Of a stretch of 10,507 bases of DNA, positions 1-6,608 are shown one piece after another. Below the pieces are notes generated by a model. The model made no database searches. It was given only the letters and a program-made list of their open reading frames with translations, and was not told where the DNA came from. Origin of the DNA: Acetobacteraceae bacterium (GTDB lineage: Bacteria; Pseudomonadota; Alphaproteobacteria; Acetobacterales; Acetobacteraceae); the NCBI GenBank assembly GCA_947475475.1, contig CANJOG010000039.1, positions 1 to 10,507 on the forward strand, written 5' to 3'. Both the position numbers and the translations under genes were made by a program. Numbering within the stretch: the stretch's first letter is position 1; every line of letters begins with the position of its first letter.

Positions 1-673
1 GGCCCGGCTGCAATTTGGCGGGACCAGGCCCGGAGGCGCCAAATTCGGCGGCAACCAGAAATGGCAGAAATTCCGGCGACCCGGCGAACTGGCCGACGAT
101 CTGCCCGAAGGTATGAGCCGCATCGCGCCCGACGCCGCAGCGGCCTGGGCCGAACGCTCACGCAATCTCGTTGCGATCCTGATCAACCATCCGGGCCTGC
201 TGCATGACCTCGAAGAGGCGTTCTGGGGCATCGATCTGACGCCCCAGCACGAGGTGCTGCGCACGGCGATGATGGACTGGCTTGCGCTGAGCGAGGCCGA
301 TCATGAGCCACATGTCCTTGACTCATCAGGCCTCATAGCCCACCTGCACCTCTCTGGTCTGGCCAATGCGGCCGCGCAGGTCCTGGCGGCAACCCCCTAC
401 CCGCTGCCGGAATACGCGCGCCCCGAGGCCATGCCGGCGGAGGCCGAGGCCGGCTGGTGGCACATCTTCGGACTGATGCATCCTGACCGGCTCGACGCGG
501 AGATCGCGGAGGCCGGGCGAATGCTCGTTTCCGGAGAGCGGCCAGAAGAGGCCCAGAGGCGGCTTATCCTGCTCTGCAACGCCCGAGAGGCAATGCGGCG
601 CGGCGAGCTGGAAGATGACGACACCGACGGGCCCGCTGCCGAACGCGGGCCAATCGGCATTGAACACGACTGA
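1..673 (+). CDS. dnaG: DNA primase DnaG, C-terminal part (5' end outside window)
   Basis: The reading frame is open from base 2 to the TGA at 671-673, so this is the 3' end of a longer gene; the ATG at 113 is internal. The first ~40 codons are a Gly/Arg/Lys-rich linker. The helical domain begins near RNLVAILINHPGLL and runs through LEEAFWGIDLTPQHEVLR, WWHIFGLMHPDRL and EEAQRRLILLCNAREAM, which is the layout of the primase C-terminal domain that binds the replicative helicase DnaB. DnaG makes the RNA primers for lagging-strand synthesis at the fork; its zinc-binding and TOPRIM catalytic domains would lie upstream of base 1. The identification rests on this C-terminal pattern and on rpoD following after 26 nt, as in the classic rpsU-dnaG-rpoD macromolecular synthesis operon. 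The C-terminus is an acidic tail. Codons around 299-358 are richer in A/T-ending triplets than the rest. Confidence 0.9.
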   Translation, partial: ARLQFGGTRPGGAKFGGNQKWQKFRRPGELADDLPEGMSRIAPDAAAAWAERSRNLVAILINHPGLLHDLEEAFWGIDLTPQHEVLRTAMMDWLALSEADHEPHVLDSSGLIAHLHLSGLANAAAQVLAATPYPLPEYARPEAMPAEAEAGWWHIFGLMHPDRLDAEIAEAGRMLVSGERPEEAQRRLILLCNAREAMRRGELEDDDTDGPAAERGPIGIEHD

Positions 674-685
674 CGTTTCATTCGC

Positions 686-689
686 GGAG
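686..689 (+). promoter_or_regulatory. Ribosome binding site of rpoD
   Basis: A GGAG core lies 10 nt before the ATG at 700 and supports that start. The dnaG-rpoD gap of 26 nt holds nothing else recognisable, so translation of rpoD probably starts on a transcript read through from dnaG. Confidence 0.6.
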
Positions 690-699
690 CATCGTACGT

Positions 700-2655
700 A
701 TGGCAACCAAGCAGGCCGCCACCGCCGAAGCCACCCCAGCCGAGGTCGAGTCTGACACGACCGTCCTCGACACGCCGTCGGCCGCCGTCAAGCGGCTGAT
801 CGCGAAGGGCAAGGAGCGTGGCTATATCACGTTCGATGAGCTGAACGCGGTGCTGCCGGCCGAGCAGAATTCTTCCGAGCAGATCGAAGATATCATGTCG
901 ATGCTCAGCGAAATGGGCATCCAGGTCGTCGAGGGCGAGGAAGGCGAGGAGCCGGAAGCCGTCAAGGCCACGAAGTCCGACGACGAGGAAGAAGAAAAGA
1001 CCGGCAATGTGGACGAGGAAAGCCTCGGCCGCACGGATGATCCGGTCCGCATGTATCTGCGTGAGATGGGCAGCGTCGAACTGCTCTCCCGCGAAGGCGA
1101 AATCGCCATCGCCAAGCGTATCGAAGCCGGCCGCGACATGATGATCGGCGGGCTGTGCGAAAGCCCGCTGACGTTCCGCGCCATCATCGCCTGGCATGAC
1201 GCGCTGAAGGCCGGGCGCATGCTGCTGCGCGACATCATCGATCTCGAAGCGACCCAGGGCGGGCCGACGCCGTCCGAAGTCGCCGAAGTCGAGGGCGTCG
1301 AAGGTGCCGAGGAACCCGCCGATTTCGAAGCGGCCCCGCCGCCGCCGCCGCGCGATGATGACGATAGCGAGGAAGGCGAGGGTACCGGCTTGTCGCTCTC
1401 CGCGCTGGAAGAGAAGCTGAAGCCGGAAGTGCTCGCCACTTTCGAAGAGATCGAGGCGCTCTACAAGAAGCTCTCCAAGCTGCAATCGCGCCGCCTGGAG
1501 ACCATGACCTCCGGCGAAGAAGTCAATGCACGCTCGGAAAAGACCTATGAGAAGCAGCGCGAAGAGCTGGTCTCCAAGGTTGAGCAGGTGCGCCTGCACA
1601 ATAACCGCATCGAGGAACTGGTTGCCCAGCTCAAGCAGCTCAACCAGCGCCTGACCGGCTATGAAGGCCAGCTGCTGCGTCTGGCCGAAAGCTCCAAAGT
1701 GCCGCGCGACGAGTTCCTGCGCGAATACCGCAATCATGAGCTGGACCCGAACTGGATCGAGCGTGTCTCCAAGTTGCCTGGCAAAGGCTGGAAGACGTTC
1801 ATCGCCAAGCATTTCCAGACCATCGGCGATGTGCGCGCACAGATCTCCGTCGTCGCCACCGATGCCAGCCTGCCGATTTCAGAATTCCGCCGCGTCTATG
1901 CGACAGTCAGCCGTGGCGAGCGTGATTCGGCGCGCGCCAAGAAGGAAATGATCGAGGCGAACCTGCGTCTCGTGATTTCGATCGCCAAGAAATACACCAA
2001 TCGTGGCCTGCAATTCCTCGATCTCATCCAGGAAGGCAATATCGGCCTGATGAAGGCGGTCGATAAGTTCGAATACCGTCGCGGCTACAAGTTCAGCACC
2101 TATGCGACCTGGTGGATCCGCCAGGCGATCACCCGCTCGATCGCCGATCAGGCGCGGACCATCCGCATTCCCGTGCATATGATCGAGACGATCAACAAGC
2201 TGGTGCGCACCTCGCGCCAGATGCTGCACGAAATCGGCCGTGAGCCCGCGCCCGAGGAACTCGCCGAAAAGCTCGGCATGCCGCTGGAAAAGGTCCGCAA
2301 GGTTCTCAAGATCGCCAAGGAGCCGATCTCACTCGAAACCCCGATTGGTGACGAGGAAGACAGCCATCTCGGCGATTTCATCGAGGACAAGGCCGCGGTA
2401 ATCCCGCTCGACGCGGCGATCCAGGCCAATCTGCGCGAAGCCACCACGCGCGTGCTCTCCTCGCTCACCCCGCGTGAAGAGCGCGTGCTGCGCATGCGTT
2501 TTGGCATCGGCATGAACACCGATCACACGCTTGAGGAAGTCGGCCAGCAGTTCAACGTGACGCGCGAACGTATCCGCCAGATCGAAGCCAAGGCGCTGCG
2601 TAAGCTCAAGCACCCGAGCCGCAGCCGCAAGCTGCGTTCGTTCCTCGACGATTGA
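700..2655 (+). CDS. rpoD: RNA polymerase primary sigma factor RpoD (sigma-70)
   Basis: This is the housekeeping sigma factor that directs RNA polymerase core to -35/-10 promoters. All sigma-70 regions are present in its 651 residues. Region 1.1 is at about 25-90 (AAVKRLIAKGKERGYITFDE). Region 1.2 is at about 111-150 (DDPVRMYLREMGSVELLSREGE). A long non-conserved region follows at about 150-410 and carries an acidic stretch plus five prolines (213-217) followed by Asp residues. Region 2 starts near M417 (EANLRLVISIAKKYTNRG) and includes YATWWIRQAITRSIADQART from 468; Q475 and T478 match the -10 contact residues Q437/T440 of E. coli. Region 3 follows. Region 4.2 has the -35 helix-turn-helix at about 609-635 (HTLEEVGQQFNVTRERIRQ). 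The protein is slightly longer than E. coli sigma-70 (613 aa). The gene is in an operon with dnaG, and its stop codon sits inside a 14-nt tandem repeat that leads into a terminator. Confidence 0.99.
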   Translation: MATKQAATAEATPAEVESDTTVLDTPSAAVKRLIAKGKERGYITFDELNAVLPAEQNSSEQIEDIMSMLSEMGIQVVEGEEGEEPEAVKATKSDDEEEEKTGNVDEESLGRTDDPVRMYLREMGSVELLSREGEIAIAKRIEAGRDMMIGGLCESPLTFRAIIAWHDALKAGRMLLRDIIDLEATQGGPTPSEVAEVEGVEGAEEPADFEAAPPPPPRDDDDSEEGEGTGLSLSALEEKLKPEVLATFEEIEALYKKLSKLQSRRLETMTSGEEVNARSEKTYEKQREELVSKVEQVRLHNNRIEELVAQLKQLNQRLTGYEGQLLRLAESSKVPRDEFLREYRNHELDPNWIERVSKLPGKGWKTFIAKHFQTIGDVRAQISVVATDASLPISEFRRVYATVSRGERDSARAKKEMIEANLRLVISIAKKYTNRGLQFLDLIQEGNIGLMKAVDKFEYRRGYKFSTYATWWIRQAITRSIADQARTIRIPVHMIETINKLVRTSRQMLHEIGREPAPEELAEKLGMPLEKVRKVLKIAKEPISLETPIGDEEDSHLGDFIEDKAAVIPLDAAIQANLREATTRVLSSLTPREERVLRMRFGIGMNTDHTLEEVGQQFNVTRERIRQIEAKALRKLKHPSRSRKLRSFLDD

Positions 2656-2691
2656 TGCCCGAGGATTGATGCCCGAGGATTGATGCCGGGG
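2650..2691 (+). repeat. Three tandem 14-nt units spanning the rpoD stop codon
   Basis: The unit GATTGATGCCCGAG occurs exactly at 2650-2663 and 2664-2677. A third copy with two mismatches (GATTGATGCCGGGG) is at 2678-2691. The first copy holds the last rpoD codon (GAT) and its TGA stop at 2653. Because 14 is not a multiple of three, the TGA copies at 2653, 2667 and 2681 fall in three different frames. The third copy runs into the 5' arm of the terminator hairpin. Replication slippage is the likely origin. Confidence 0.9.
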
Positions 2692-2711
2692 GGCGCGATC
2701 AACGCGCCCCC
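2689..2711 (+). terminator. Hairpin terminator between convergent rpoD and rsmI
   Basis: A perfect 9-bp stem (GGGGGCGCG at 2689-2697 with CGCGCCCCC at 2703-2711) encloses a 5-nt loop, ATCAA. Downstream on the + strand is TGAATCTCTCCC, only a weak T-rich tract, so termination may lean on stem strength. It lies 33 nt after the rpoD stop and 33 nt beyond the rsmI stop on the other strand, so it could serve both convergent genes. Confidence 0.75.
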
Positions 2712-2744
2712 TGAATCTCTCCCGGTATCAGCCAGCAAGTTCCG

Positions 2745-3641
2745 TCACAGGTCGCGGTTGAGTTCCAGCGCGCGGGCATAGACGGTCTTCTTCGGCATGC
2801 CCGTGGCGGCGGCGACAATGGCCGCCGCATCCTTCAGCGAATTGCCGCGCAGCGCCTCGAGCAGCAGCGCATCCATGGATTCCGCGTCGGCCTGGGCCTC
2901 GGTCGCCGGGCCGATCAGCAAAGTGATCTCACCGCGCGCGTCATGCGCGGCGTAATGCGCGGCCAGCTCCGACAGGCTGCCGCGCCGCACTTCCTCGAAT
3001 CGCTTGGTCAGTTCGCGCGCGACGGCGGCCGGGCGGTCGCCAAACGCATGCGCGGCATCGGCGAGCGTCTCGGCAAGGCGATGCGGCGCCTCGTGCCAGA
3101 TTAGCGTGGCGGACAATCCGGCAGCCTCGGCGGCGCGCAACATGCCGAAATGGGCGAGGCGGGCAGCCGAGCGCGGCGGCGGGAAGCCGAGGAACAGGAA
3201 CGGATGTGGCGGTAGACCAGAGAGTACTAGCCCGGTAATCGCCGCATTGGCGCCGGGCAGGGTTGTCACCGGCAGCCCCTCGGCGATGGCGGCGCGGGTG
3301 AGGCGGAAACCGGGATCGGAGACCAGCGGGGTGCCGGCATCACTCACCAGCGCGATTCGCTTGCCGGCGCGGAGCTGCGCCAGCAGGCCGGGGATGCGCG
3401 CTTCCTCGTTGTGCTCGTGCAACGCCTCGGTGCGCGCCGAGATGGCATTGGCGGCGAGCAGGCGGGCGGTGGTGCGGGTATCCTCGCAGAGCACGAGGTC
3501 CGCCTGACGCAGCGCCTCCAATGCGCGGAATGTCATATCGCCGAGATTGCCGATTGGGGTGGCAACCAGGATAAGCCCCGCTGGTATTACTTGGGCAGAT
3601 ACCGTGTGTGACGGTAAGTAGGGATTGGCGGCCACGTCCAT
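2745..3641 (-). CDS. rsmI: 16S rRNA (cytidine-1402-2'-O)-methyltransferase RsmI
   Basis: RsmI transfers a methyl group from SAM to the ribose of C1402 in the decoding centre of 16S rRNA; RsmH modifies the same nucleotide on N4. The tetrapyrrole-methylase (SAM-MT) fold is clear. With the start used here the motifs are VATPIGNLGD (26-35), CEDTR (52-56), HEHNE (75-79), SDAGTPLVSDPG (100-111) and PGA (129-131), then SGLPPHPFLFLGF. A C-terminal helical domain ends SLKDAAAIVAAATGMPKKTVYARALEL, typical of the family. The ATG at 3641 gives 298 aa, close to E. coli RsmI (286 aa), and leaves 38 nt before the divergent lipoprotein gene. An ATG at 3740 (331 aa) has a better Shine-Dalgarno match (AGGA, 7 nt spacing), but it adds 33 Asp/Pro/Ser-rich residues with atypical codons and overlaps the lipoprotein start. 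The start is therefore uncertain; the function is not. Confidence 0.96.
   Translation of the reverse strand: MDVAANPYLPSHTVSAQVIPAGLILVATPIGNLGDMTFRALEALRQADLVLCEDTRTTARLLAANAISARTEALHEHNEEARIPGLLAQLRAGKRIALVSDAGTPLVSDPGFRLTRAAIAEGLPVTTLPGANAAITGLVLSGLPPHPFLFLGFPPPRSAARLAHFGMLRAAEAAGLSATLIWHEAPHRLAETLADAAHAFGDRPAAVARELTKRFEEVRRGSLSELAAHYAAHDARGEITLLIGPATEAQADAESMDALLLEALRGNSLKDAAAIVAAATGMPKKTVYARALELNRDL
3547..3575 (+). promoter_or_regulatory. Possible sigma-70 promoter for the lipoprotein gene, inside rsmI
   Basis: TTGCCG at 3547-3552 matches the -35 consensus at four of six bases. It is 17 nt from GATAAG at 3570-3575, which matches the -10 consensus at four of six. It lies about 105 nt before the lipoprotein ATG, within the 5' part of rsmI on the other strand. 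The true intergenic gap is only about 38 nt, so a promoter inside rsmI would be needed, but matches this weak also occur by chance. Confidence 0.2.
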
Positions 3642-3662
3642 GGGCTCTTGCCCGGCCGCATC

Positions 3663-3671
3663 GGGAGAAGG
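3663..3671 (+). promoter_or_regulatory. Ribosome binding site that decides the lipoprotein start
   Basis: GGGAGAAGG is followed after 8 nt by ATG at 3680 and directly by a second in-frame ATG at 3683. This is the best Shine-Dalgarno match upstream of the lipobox. It favours 3680/3683 over the in-frame GTG codons at 3608 and 3671; the GTG at 3671 overlaps the end of the site itself. Confidence 0.55.
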
Positions 3672-3679
3672 TGAGTCGC

Positions 3680-5035
3680 ATGATGAGTCTGGGTCAGGCT
3701 GTGAGGCCATTGCTGGGTCGGCTGGGTCTGGATGGGGCATGGGCTGTTCCTGCCGTCAGGCTGCTGGCCGCCTGCGCCCTTCCTCTGGCGCTCGCGGCAT
3801 GCGGCGGCTCTGCATATCCCGGACCGGGCGGCGGGGCCACTACCGTGAGCGGCGCGCCGCGTCCCCTGCAAAGCCAGCCCGCACCGATGATCCAGGCGCC
3901 GCAACAGTTTCCCGCCTCACAGGGGCGGCGCGTAGCGATTCTGCTGCCGCTCTCCGGCGCCAATGCCCCACTCGCCCAGGCGTTGCTCAAGGCCGCGCAA
4001 CTGGCGCTGGATGGGCCGGATGCGCCCGAACTCCTGCCCCTGGATACAGCCGGCACCGCCGATGGTGCTGCCAACGCCGTGCAGCAGGCCGCGCAGCAGG
4101 GAGCCGGGATCATTCTCGGCCCACTGACCGGTGCCGAGACCGCCGCCGTCGCCCCGGTGGCGCGCAGCCTCGGCCTGCCAGTGCTCGCCTTCACCAATGA
4201 CCCGACGCAGCAGCAGCCCGGCGTTTGGACGCTCGGCATCGGCCCGGCCCAGCAAGTGCGTCGCCTGGTCGCTGCCGTCGGGGCCCAAGGGAAGACCAAA
4301 TTTGCCGCCCTGCTGCCGGACAACGCCTTTGGCAGCCTGCTCGGTGATGCGCTGGCGCAGACCGCGCCGACGCTGAACGCCAGCGTGGTCAGCCAGCTCC
4401 GCTACGGCCAGAATTTCGCCGAGCTTAACACTGCCACGAAGGAAATCGCCGCCTATGCGACCCGCCGCGCGGTCATCGACGCCGAAGTACGCAAGGCGCG
4501 CGCCAAGCTGACACCGGAGGGCCGCAAGGAGGCCCGAGAGGCTGCCGCCCAGCCAGTGCCGCCGCCGCCCTATGACGCGCTGCTGGTCGGCGAGGCCGGG
4601 CCGCGTCTGCAGGAGTTGATCCCGCTGATGCAGGCCTATGATATCGGCCCCGCCGAGGTGAAGATCATCGGCCCGGCGCTGTGGGACAATGAGGCGCCCC
4701 GTCTCGGCGCGCTCAGTGGCGCTTGGTACGCCGCCCCCGATCCGGCCGCCCGCGCGGGATTTGACCAAGCCTATACAGCGAAGTTCGGCAGCCCAGCGCC
4801 GCGCATTGCCGACCTTGCCTTCGATGCCGCTGCGATCGCGCGGCTGGCGGCGGGGCCTGGCGGGTTTTCGGCGGGCTCCATTGCCCGGCCGGAGGGGTTC
4901 TCCGGCGCGAACGGGCTGCTGCTACTACAACCGGATGGGCGGGTGCGCCGGGGCCTTGCGGTTTTCGAGATCGACCGTGGAGGCTCGCATATTGTCGAAC
5001 CGGCGCCGACCTCGCTGGCAGCCCCCGATGTCTGA
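3680..5035 (+). CDS. Outer-membrane lipoprotein, penicillin-binding-protein activator (LpoA/YraM-like)
   Basis: A 451-aa lipoprotein with a periplasmic-binding-protein (type I) fold. In E. coli, LpoA is anchored in the outer membrane and reaches through the periplasm to stimulate the peptidoglycan synthase PBP1A. The signal peptide has a hydrophobic run ending in the lipobox LAAC, giving lipidated Cys41; an earlier LAAC ends at Cys32 and is less likely because it falls before the main hydrophobic stretch. A Pro/Gln/Gly linker follows. The binding fold starts at about residue 84 (RVAILLPLSGANAPLAQALLKAAQLAL) and continues through GIILGPLTGAETAAVAPVA, LPVLAFTND and YDALLVGEAGPRLQELIPLMQAYDI. 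A charged Ala/Lys/Glu/Pro insertion sits mid-protein. Unlike E. coli LpoA (678 aa) there is no N-terminal TPR domain. Divergence from rsmI matches the conserved rsmI-yraM arrangement. A role as PBP activator is inferred from family; a solute-binding role cannot be excluded. Confidence 0.85.
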   Translation: MMSLGQAVRPLLGRLGLDGAWAVPAVRLLAACALPLALAACGGSAYPGPGGGATTVSGAPRPLQSQPAPMIQAPQQFPASQGRRVAILLPLSGANAPLAQALLKAAQLALDGPDAPELLPLDTAGTADGAANAVQQAAQQGAGIILGPLTGAETAAVAPVARSLGLPVLAFTNDPTQQQPGVWTLGIGPAQQVRRLVAAVGAQGKTKFAALLPDNAFGSLLGDALAQTAPTLNASVVSQLRYGQNFAELNTATKEIAAYATRRAVIDAEVRKARAKLTPEGRKEAREAAAQPVPPPPYDALLVGEAGPRLQELIPLMQAYDIGPAEVKIIGPALWDNEAPRLGALSGAWYAAPDPAARAGFDQAYTAKFGSPAPRIADLAFDAAAIARLAAGPGGFSAGSIARPEGFSGANGLLLLQPDGRVRRGLAVFEIDRGGSHIVEPAPTSLAAPDV

Positions 5036-5069
5036 TCGCACCAGCCTGACGCAAGCGGGCTAGGCGCCG

Positions 5070-6482
5070 ATGCGCGCATGGCCTTTTGCCGCGGTTGCCG
5101 GCGCTGTGGGCGGACCAGGGATCCTGGTCCTGCTGGCGCTGCGGGCGCTTGGCCAGGTGAGCCTCGCGCCGGCGTTGATCGGCATTGCCGGTATCGGACT
5201 GGCAGCCGCTATGCTGGGCACGCTGTACGCAACCGATATCGGCCGGCTCCGGCGCCGGCTCGGCGCGCTGTTGCAGCCCGATGGTCTGGTGGCTGAGTCG
5301 AGTGCGGAGCCGATCCTGCCGACATTTTACGAGATTTCACGGGAGATCGCGCGACTTGCCCAGGCAGAGGCGCGCCGGGCGGAACAACTCCTGGGGCTGC
5401 AAAAGGCGGATGCGGCGATTCTGGAAAGCCTGCCCGATCCGCTGATCGTGCTGGGGCTGGATCGCGCTGTCCGGCGTGCCAATGCGGCGGCGCGCAGTGT
5501 ATTCGGCGATGATCTGGCTTCGCTGTTGCGCCATCCGGCCATGCGCGCGGCCATCGATCACGCCTTCGAGGGCAGCGCCACGTCTTCGCCCGGCGTGCAG
5601 CGCACGTCCCTGTCGGTCAAGGCGCCGGCGCGGGATCTGGAGGCGGTGGTGATCCCCGTCGATCCGCCGCTGGCCGATGGCGGGCGGGCCATCGTGGTGC
5701 TCTCCGACCGCACGCGCGATCGGGCGGTGGAGCGGATGCGGGCGGATTTTGTTGCCAATGCCAGCCATGAATTGCGCACGCCGCTCGCCAGCGTCATGGG
5801 ATTCATCGACACGCTGCGTGGCCCGGCGGCGGATGATCCCGAAGCCCAGCAGCGCTTTCTCGGGATCATGGCCGAGCAGGCGGAGCGGATGAGCCGGCTG
5901 ATAGATGATCTGCTCAGCCTCTCGCGCATCGAAATCTCCGAACACCAGGCGCCGTCCGAGCCGGTCGATCTGCGCGATTTGCTGAATCGCTCCATCATCG
6001 GCATCGAACAGCGCCTGGCGGCGCGGCACATCACGCTGAAACGCGAGATTGCCGATGACCTGCCGGACGTGCCTGGCGACGTGGACCAGTTGTCCCAAGT
6101 GGTGCTGAATCTGCTCGACAATGCAGTGAAATATGGGCGGGAGGGCGGCGTGGTCGGCGTTGCGGCGGCACCGGCGCAAGGCGGGCGTTATCCCAACCGC
6201 TCCGGGCTGGCGGTGACGATCACCGATGACGGCCAGGGCATTGCGCGCCAGCACCTGCCGCGCCTGACCGAGCGCTTCTACCGGGTGGATAAAGGACGTT
6301 CCCGTGCGGTCGGCGGCACTGGCCTGGGTCTGGCCATCGTCAAGCACATCGTCAATCGCCATCGCGGCCAGCTGTTGATCGACAGCGAGGAAGGCGTCGG
6401 CAGCCGTTTCACCTTCTGGTTGCCGCTGGCCGCCGATCCAGTGCGGAACCTGCCTGCTCCGGAGGCTTCCCGCGCCAGCTGA
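5070..6482 (+). CDS. phoR: Phosphate regulon-type sensor histidine kinase (PhoR-like)
   Basis: A 470-aa inner-membrane sensor kinase. Two transmembrane helices (about 4-28 and 32-54) are joined by a very short loop, so there is no periplasmic sensor domain, as in PhoR. A basic stretch follows, then a PAS-like domain (about 116-215; ILESLPDPLIVLGLD, RRANAAARSVFG). The HisKA domain carries the phospho-acceptor His233 in NASHELRTPLASVMGF. The HATPase domain has the N box with N347 and N351 (LNLLDNAVKYG), G1 DDGQG at 386-390, and G2 GGTGLGLAI from 415. In the known pathway PhoR phosphorylates PhoB under phosphate limitation, with PstSCAB and PhoU as negative regulators. The start is the first ATG after an in-frame TAG at 5061; its Shine-Dalgarno match is poor. 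The gap to the lipoprotein gene is 34 nt, so co-transcription is possible. No phoB or pst gene follows. PhoR is the best family match, but a related kinase with another partner is possible. Confidence 0.85.
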   Translation: MRAWPFAAVAGAVGGPGILVLLALRALGQVSLAPALIGIAGIGLAAAMLGTLYATDIGRLRRRLGALLQPDGLVAESSAEPILPTFYEISREIARLAQAEARRAEQLLGLQKADAAILESLPDPLIVLGLDRAVRRANAAARSVFGDDLASLLRHPAMRAAIDHAFEGSATSSPGVQRTSLSVKAPARDLEAVVIPVDPPLADGGRAIVVLSDRTRDRAVERMRADFVANASHELRTPLASVMGFIDTLRGPAADDPEAQQRFLGIMAEQAERMSRLIDDLLSLSRIEISEHQAPSEPVDLRDLLNRSIIGIEQRLAARHITLKREIADDLPDVPGDVDQLSQVVLNLLDNAVKYGREGGVVGVAAAPAQGGRYPNRSGLAVTITDDGQGIARQHLPRLTERFYRVDKGRSRAVGGTGLGLAIVKHIVNRHRGQLLIDSEEGVGSRFTFWLPLAADPVRNLPAPEASRAS

Positions 6483-6509
6483 ACGCAGCGACCGCACGGG
6501 AATGCTCAT

Positions 6510-6559
6510 TTGCCCATTGCCCAATCGGCCTGAGCGGACGATCCTCGCACCGCGTCCGC
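6510..6559 (+). promoter_or_regulatory. Leader of the hydantoinase gene: direct repeat and inverted repeat
   Basis: The 126-nt gap after the kinase gene holds two small structures. TTGCCCA is repeated in tandem at 6510-6516 and 6517-6523, and the second copy lies within the short palindrome ATTGCCCAAT (6516-6525). Then GCGGACG (6534-6540) pairs perfectly with CGTCCGC (6553-6559) around a 12-nt loop. There is no T-run after the stem, so it is not a standard terminator. The pair could be a weak terminator for the kinase gene or an operator. TTGCCC at 6517 with GATCCT 17 nt later is a poor promoter match. Confidence 0.25.
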
Positions 6560-6597
6560 AAGACGCAGGTCAGAACAGCGGGTACCAAGCCCCGGCC

Positions 6598-6602
6598 GAG
6601 GA
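6598..6602 (+). promoter_or_regulatory. Ribosome binding site of the hydantoinase gene
   Basis: GAGGA is followed by 6 nt and then ATG at 6609. It is the best-placed Shine-Dalgarno site in the right half of the window and fixes the start just before the ISVDVGGTFTD motif. Confidence 0.7.
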
Positions 6603-6608
6603 AACGCA

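Noticed and set aside
397..1812. 471-codon open frame on the minus strand across dnaG and rpoD
   Set aside because: It is antisense to rpoD, whose domains are fully recognised. The translation is a His/Arg/Leu-rich mix with no recognisable motif, as expected when a GC-rich gene is read in the wrong frame.
350..3226. An 11-mer (CTCTCTGGTCT) shared between dnaG at about 350-360 and rsmI on the minus strand near 3216-3226
   Set aside because: Both copies encode a Leu-Ser-Gly-Leu type stretch, and several chance 11-mer matches are expected in a 10-kb window read on both strands, so it is not evidence of a dispersed repeat.
3608..3679. Upstream GTG starts (3608 and 3671) for the lipoprotein
   Set aside because: They would place an Arg/Pro-rich stretch before the signal peptide, and they lack a well-spaced Shine-Dalgarno site. 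The ATG at 3680 follows GGGAGAAGG at good spacing.
3917..4768. 283-codon minus-strand frame opposite the lipoprotein gene
   Set aside because: Shadow of the lipoprotein gene, which has a lipobox and a recognisable fold. The antisense translation has no motif.
5337..6524. 395-codon minus-strand frame opposite the histidine kinase
   Set aside because: The kinase has all catalytic boxes on the + strand. The antisense product is Gln/Arg/His-rich with no family features.
6483..6608. Possible small gene or RNA in the gap between kinase and hydantoinase
   Set aside because: No start-stop frame with a ribosome binding site and no riboswitch-like fold that I can recognise; only short repeats are visible.
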